From: JASFEQ01 sp050122535 | GTDB lineage: Bacteria > Desulfobacterota > DSM-4660 > Desulfatiglandales > HGW-15 | NCBI GenBank assembly: GCA_050122535.1 | Contig: JASFIT010000157.1 | Coordinates: forward strand, 1-9,534 | Direction of reading: 5' to 3' | Length of the DNA stretch: 9,534 nt | Shown: positions 7,421 to 9,534 of the stretch, one piece after another | How positions within the stretch are numbered: position 1 is the first letter of the stretch | Layout of the letters: each line of letters opens with the position of its first letter | Position numbers and translations under genes: made by a program | The notes under the pieces: generated by a model | The model's input: only the letters and a program-made list of their open reading frames with translations | Database searches by the model: none | Told to the model about the DNA's origin: nothing

Positions 7421-7440
7421 TTCGAAATTCGAATTTCGAA
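7421..7440. repeat. 20-bp perfect palindrome upstream of tRNA-Pro
   Basis: TTCGAAATTCGAATTTCGAA is identical to its own reverse complement over all 20 bases and consists of three TTCGAA-type units. It begins 13 bases from the tRNA 5' end, in the 210-nt gap to folE2. It may be an intergenic repeat, a protein-binding site or a cruciform; the sequence does not say which. Confidence 0.8.
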
Positions 7441-7555
7441 ACAAGCACGGAAATGGAATTTTGGTCAAATAATTTATAATATCGCAAATTTACATCTTGC
7501 CTACAATAAAATCAAGCTATAAAAACAATATGTTATTGAAAAATGGCGGTTTTTA

Positions 7556-7584
7556 TTGACTTTGATTTTGACTCTATGAATAAT
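7556..7584 (+). promoter_or_regulatory. Sigma-70-like promoter for folE2
   Basis: TTGACT (7556-7561) and AATAAT (7579-7584) are separated by 17 nt; each hexamer matches consensus at five of six positions. Transcription would start near 7591, leaving a leader of about 28 nt, too short for a riboswitch. No clear zinc-regulator (Zur) box is visible. Confidence 0.45.
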
Positions 7585-7618
7585 GGCGTGGCTTCATTCC
7601 TACCATTGAGGAGCAATC

Positions 7619-8395
7619 ATGGAAGATATACAGAATCATAAGGATGACCGCAACATAGATATCGATCAGGTGGGCGTAAAAGGCATCCGTTACCCCATCA
7701 CGGTTCTTGACAAGAATATGGGTGAGCAGCAGACCGTGGCTGAGATCAATATGTACGTCAACCTGCCGCGCTACTACAAAGGGACCCATATGAGCCGCTT
7801 TGTGGAGATCCTGAACGAACACAGCCGGCGCATCTCGCTTCAGAATTTTTCTGAGATCCTGGATGAGATGAAGGACAGGTTGAATGCAGAAAGTGCCCAC
7901 ATGGAGATCACCTTCCCCTATTTTATTAACAAGGCCGCTCCCATCAGTGGCAGTGAAGGCTTGATGGAATACAAATGTACATTCAAGGGGGCACTGAACA
8001 AGGGAAGCGATGTAATCACCATGATTCACGTCCCCATATCAACCCTTTGCCCGTGCTCTAAAGAGATAAGCGAGTTTGGGGCCCACAACCAGCGAGGCGA
8101 GGTAAGGCTCCAGGTGAGATTCAAGAAATTCATATGGATAGAGGATCTCATTTGGCTTGTGGAAGAATCGGCCTCCACCGATGTCTATTCTGTGCTCAAG
8201 CGAGAAGACGAAAAATACGTGACTGAGAGGGCCTATAATAACCCCAAGTTCGTGGAAGATATTGTGAGGGATATTGCCCAAAAGCTCAATGACGACCCTA
8301 ACATAACCTGGTTTTCTGTCGAATCGGAGAACTTTGAATCCATCCACAACCACAGCGCCTACGCCTATATTGAGAAGCATAAAGATGTTAGTTGA
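7619..8395 (+). CDS. folE2: GTP cyclohydrolase FolE2 (type IB)
   Basis: FolE2 converts GTP to 7,8-dihydroneopterin triphosphate, the first step of tetrahydrofolate (and often queuosine) synthesis, in the cytoplasm. The 258-residue length fits the family. Its hallmarks are GTHMSRF (residues 56-61 region), STLCPCSKEISEFGAHNQRG (141-160) with the catalytic Cys pair C144/C146 and H156, and SIHNHSAYAY near the C-terminus (241-250). These separate it from unrelated FolE (type IA). The archaeal relative MptA shares the fold, but this context is bacterial. ATG 7619 has GAGGAG at 7608-7613, five bases upstream, and a promoter-like pair lies before it. The AICAR transformylase gene begins 112 nt downstream on the same strand; that enzyme consumes 10-formyl-tetrahydrofolate, so the pair is metabolically linked. 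FolE2 is known to use metals other than zinc, useful when zinc is scarce. Confidence 0.95.
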   Translation: MEDIQNHKDDRNIDIDQVGVKGIRYPITVLDKNMGEQQTVAEINMYVNLPRYYKGTHMSRFVEILNEHSRRISLQNFSEILDEMKDRLNAESAHMEITFPYFINKAAPISGSEGLMEYKCTFKGALNKGSDVITMIHVPISTLCPCSKEISEFGAHNQRGEVRLQVRFKKFIWIEDLIWLVEESASTDVYSVLKREDEKYVTERAYNNPKFVEDIVRDIAQKLNDDPNITWFSVESENFESIHNHSAYAYIEKHKDVS

Positions 8396-8491
8396 GTCGT
8401 TGAGTGGTTGAGTTGATTTGTAGTGAAACCCAAGGAAAAAATTATCAATAGCGGATTTCACAGGGCAGGCCACTGACAACTGACCACTGAC
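8392..8491. repeat. Nested hairpin element framed by short tandem repeats, folE2-purH gap
   Basis: The left edge is three 8-mers (TTGAGTCG, TTGAGTGG, TTGAGTTG; 8392-8415), the first overlapping the folE2 stop. The right edge is three 7-mers (CACTGAC, AACTGAC, CACTGAC; 8471-8491). The edges are imperfect inverted copies: GTGGTTGAGTTG (8404-8415) pairs with CAACTGACCAC (8477-8487) with one bulge and one G-T pair. Inside it, GTGAAACC (8423-8430) pairs with GG-A-TTTCAC (8453-8461). The transcript can therefore fold into a long two-tier hairpin. No T-run follows, so it is not a standard terminator. It resembles a REP- or MITE-like intergenic element. Confidence 0.6.
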
Positions 8492-8507
8492 TATCCTGGA
8501 GGAAGCA

Positions 8508-9534
8508 ATGGCGGATGATCTGAAAAAGATGTATCGGACAGTCATGGATGACCATTTCCCTTCTCAGATGACCATCTCTTTTGGTGATCGAGTCCTGGTT
8601 TACAAAAAAAGGGCTTGGAAGATCCCGGATGATAAATCGGGAGATTTGATTGAAAAAGGCCTTAGATACGGTGAAAACCCTGGCCAAGAGGCGGCCCTAT
8701 ATGAGCTGGTCAATGGGAATCTGGTACTGGGGGAATGCCAGTTCATTGAACCGGGCAATGGTCTGGTCTCAGCCATAACAGAAGAAGACATGATCCAGAG
8801 CGGAAAACATCCGGGCAAGATCAATCTGACCGATATAGACAATGCGCTCAATATCATGAAATATCTATCGGAAGGGCCGGCCGCTGTGATCGTCAAACAC
8901 AACAATCCTTGTGGCGTAGCCTATGGTGCGAGCCTTTCAGAGGCCTATGACAGGGCGAACATGGCAGATAGAATTGCGGCTTTCGGGGGATGCGCTGTAT
9001 TCAATCGGCCCATGGATGCTGCAACGGCTGAATCCATTGCAGAGAACTATCTGGAGGTGGTGGCGGCGCCTGAGTTTGAGGAGGGGACCATACCTGTCCT
9101 GGCTCGAAGGGGGAACCTCAGAATAGTCCGTATAACCCAGATCGACAATCTCTCTTCTTACGCGAATGCCCGGTTCGTTGACATCAAAAGCCTGATAGAT
9201 GGGGGGATCATTGTCCAGCAGTCTCCCCTCAATCGCATCAAATCTGCAAAGGACTTCACGCTGGCCAGTTGTGAATACGAAGGAGAGACCTATACCATTG
9301 CCAGAAAGCCTACGGACGAAGAGTATGCCGACATGCTTTTCGGGTGGCAGGTGGAACAGGGCATCACCTCCAACTCGGTGATCTATGTGAAGGGGGGGGT
9401 TACCGTAGGCATCGGGACCGGGGAACAGGACCGTGTCGGTGTGGCGGAGATCGCCATCTATAAGGCCTACACCAAATATGCAGATGCCACATGTTTCAAC
9501 CGGCACGGACTGCCGTATAAGGACCTGGAGTTGA
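8508..9534 (+). CDS. purH: AICAR transformylase (PurH C-terminal half only), 3' end beyond window
   Basis: The enzyme transfers a formyl group from 10-formyl-tetrahydrofolate to AICAR, giving FAICAR in purine synthesis. The frame is open for 342 codons from ATG 8508 (GGAGG at 8498-8502, five bases upstream) to the window edge. AICARFT-family blocks appear in order: RYGENPGQ (residues 53-60), NALNIMKYL (112-120), AAVIVKHNNPCGVA (125-138) with the catalytic Lys-His pair K130/H131, AAFGGCAVFNR (157-167), and SNSVIYVKGGVTVGIGTGEQDRV (288-310). Standard PurH carries an N-terminal IMP cyclohydrolase (MGS-like) domain of about 200 residues; here only about 50 residues precede the GENP block, so the cyclohydrolase is missing and must be encoded elsewhere. 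GENPHQ reads GENPGQ, and the usual GAGQMSRV-like block reads GTGEQDRV. A G8 run lies at 9392-9399. Confidence 0.88.
   Translation, partial: MADDLKKMYRTVMDDHFPSQMTISFGDRVLVYKKRAWKIPDDKSGDLIEKGLRYGENPGQEAALYELVNGNLVLGECQFIEPGNGLVSAITEEDMIQSGKHPGKINLTDIDNALNIMKYLSEGPAAVIVKHNNPCGVAYGASLSEAYDRANMADRIAAFGGCAVFNRPMDAATAESIAENYLEVVAAPEFEEGTIPVLARRGNLRIVRITQIDNLSSYANARFVDIKSLIDGGIIVQQSPLNRIKSAKDFTLASCEYEGETYTIARKPTDEEYADMLFGWQVEQGITSNSVIYVKGGVTVGIGTGEQDRVGVAEIAIYKAYTKYADATCFNRHGLPYKDLEL

Noticed and set aside
7585..7618. Riboswitch ahead of folE2
   Set aside because: The predicted leader is about 28 nt, too short for a known folate or preQ1 riboswitch together with the ribosome binding site.
7574..8029. 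151-codon minus-strand frame, and a similar one at 8039-8545
   Set aside because: Both are antisense to folE2, whose catalytic motifs settle the coding strand.
8392..8491. Short tandem repeats considered as a CRISPR-like array
   Set aside because: Units are 7-8 bp with no spacers, far from CRISPR repeat and spacer sizes, and no cas genes are present.
8937..9506. 189-codon minus-strand frame
   Set aside because: It is antisense to clear AICAR transformylase motifs and shows no domain of its own.

Overview
The window looks like chromosomal DNA of an anaerobic, Desulfobacterota-like (deltaproteobacterial) Gram-negative. This is an inference from gene style: a type IV pilus/type II secretion ATPase with a receiver domain on its tail, a large multi-PAS hybrid histidine kinase, a degenerate PilZ-like protein, FolE2 in place of FolE, and a PurH reduced to its AICAR transformylase half. 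No rRNA or marker gene fixes the taxon. There is no integrase, transposase or CRISPR array.

Layout. 1-698 is poorly coding: a possible gene start running off the left edge (minus strand), an AT-rich stretch, and a 40-codon single-membrane-segment ORF at 367-489 with a good ribosome binding site. A PilZ-like gene (699-1058, +) points at a two-gene minus-strand block: a 1091-residue cytoplasmic hybrid kinase (6817-3542: three PAS, HisKA, HATPase, two receivers, HPt), then 118 nt later a PilB/GspE-type ATPase (3423-1240: tandem MshEN motifs, ATPase core, C-terminal receiver). Upstream of the kinase is a perfect consensus sigma-70 promoter (TTGACA, 17 nt, TATAAT). Its predicted leader holds a 25-codon ORF laid across a terminator-like hairpin with a T7 tail. 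Next come a short GIY-YIG nuclease-like gene and a tRNA-Pro(UGG), both on the minus strand. The right end reads on the plus strand: folE2 (7619-8395), a 112-nt gap holding a nested hairpin built from short tandem repeats, and an AICAR transformylase gene that runs off the right edge.

How the genes may work together. The kinase carries every phosphorelay module including HPt, and the next gene is a motor ATPase with an intact receiver, so the simplest reading is that the relay acts on the motor protein itself. The MshEN repeats add a likely c-di-GMP input, and the neighbouring PilZ-like protein fits that theme although its ligand motifs are degenerate. folE2 and the transformylase are linked by metabolism: folE2 starts the tetrahydrofolate pathway and the transformylase uses 10-formyl-tetrahydrofolate in purine synthesis.
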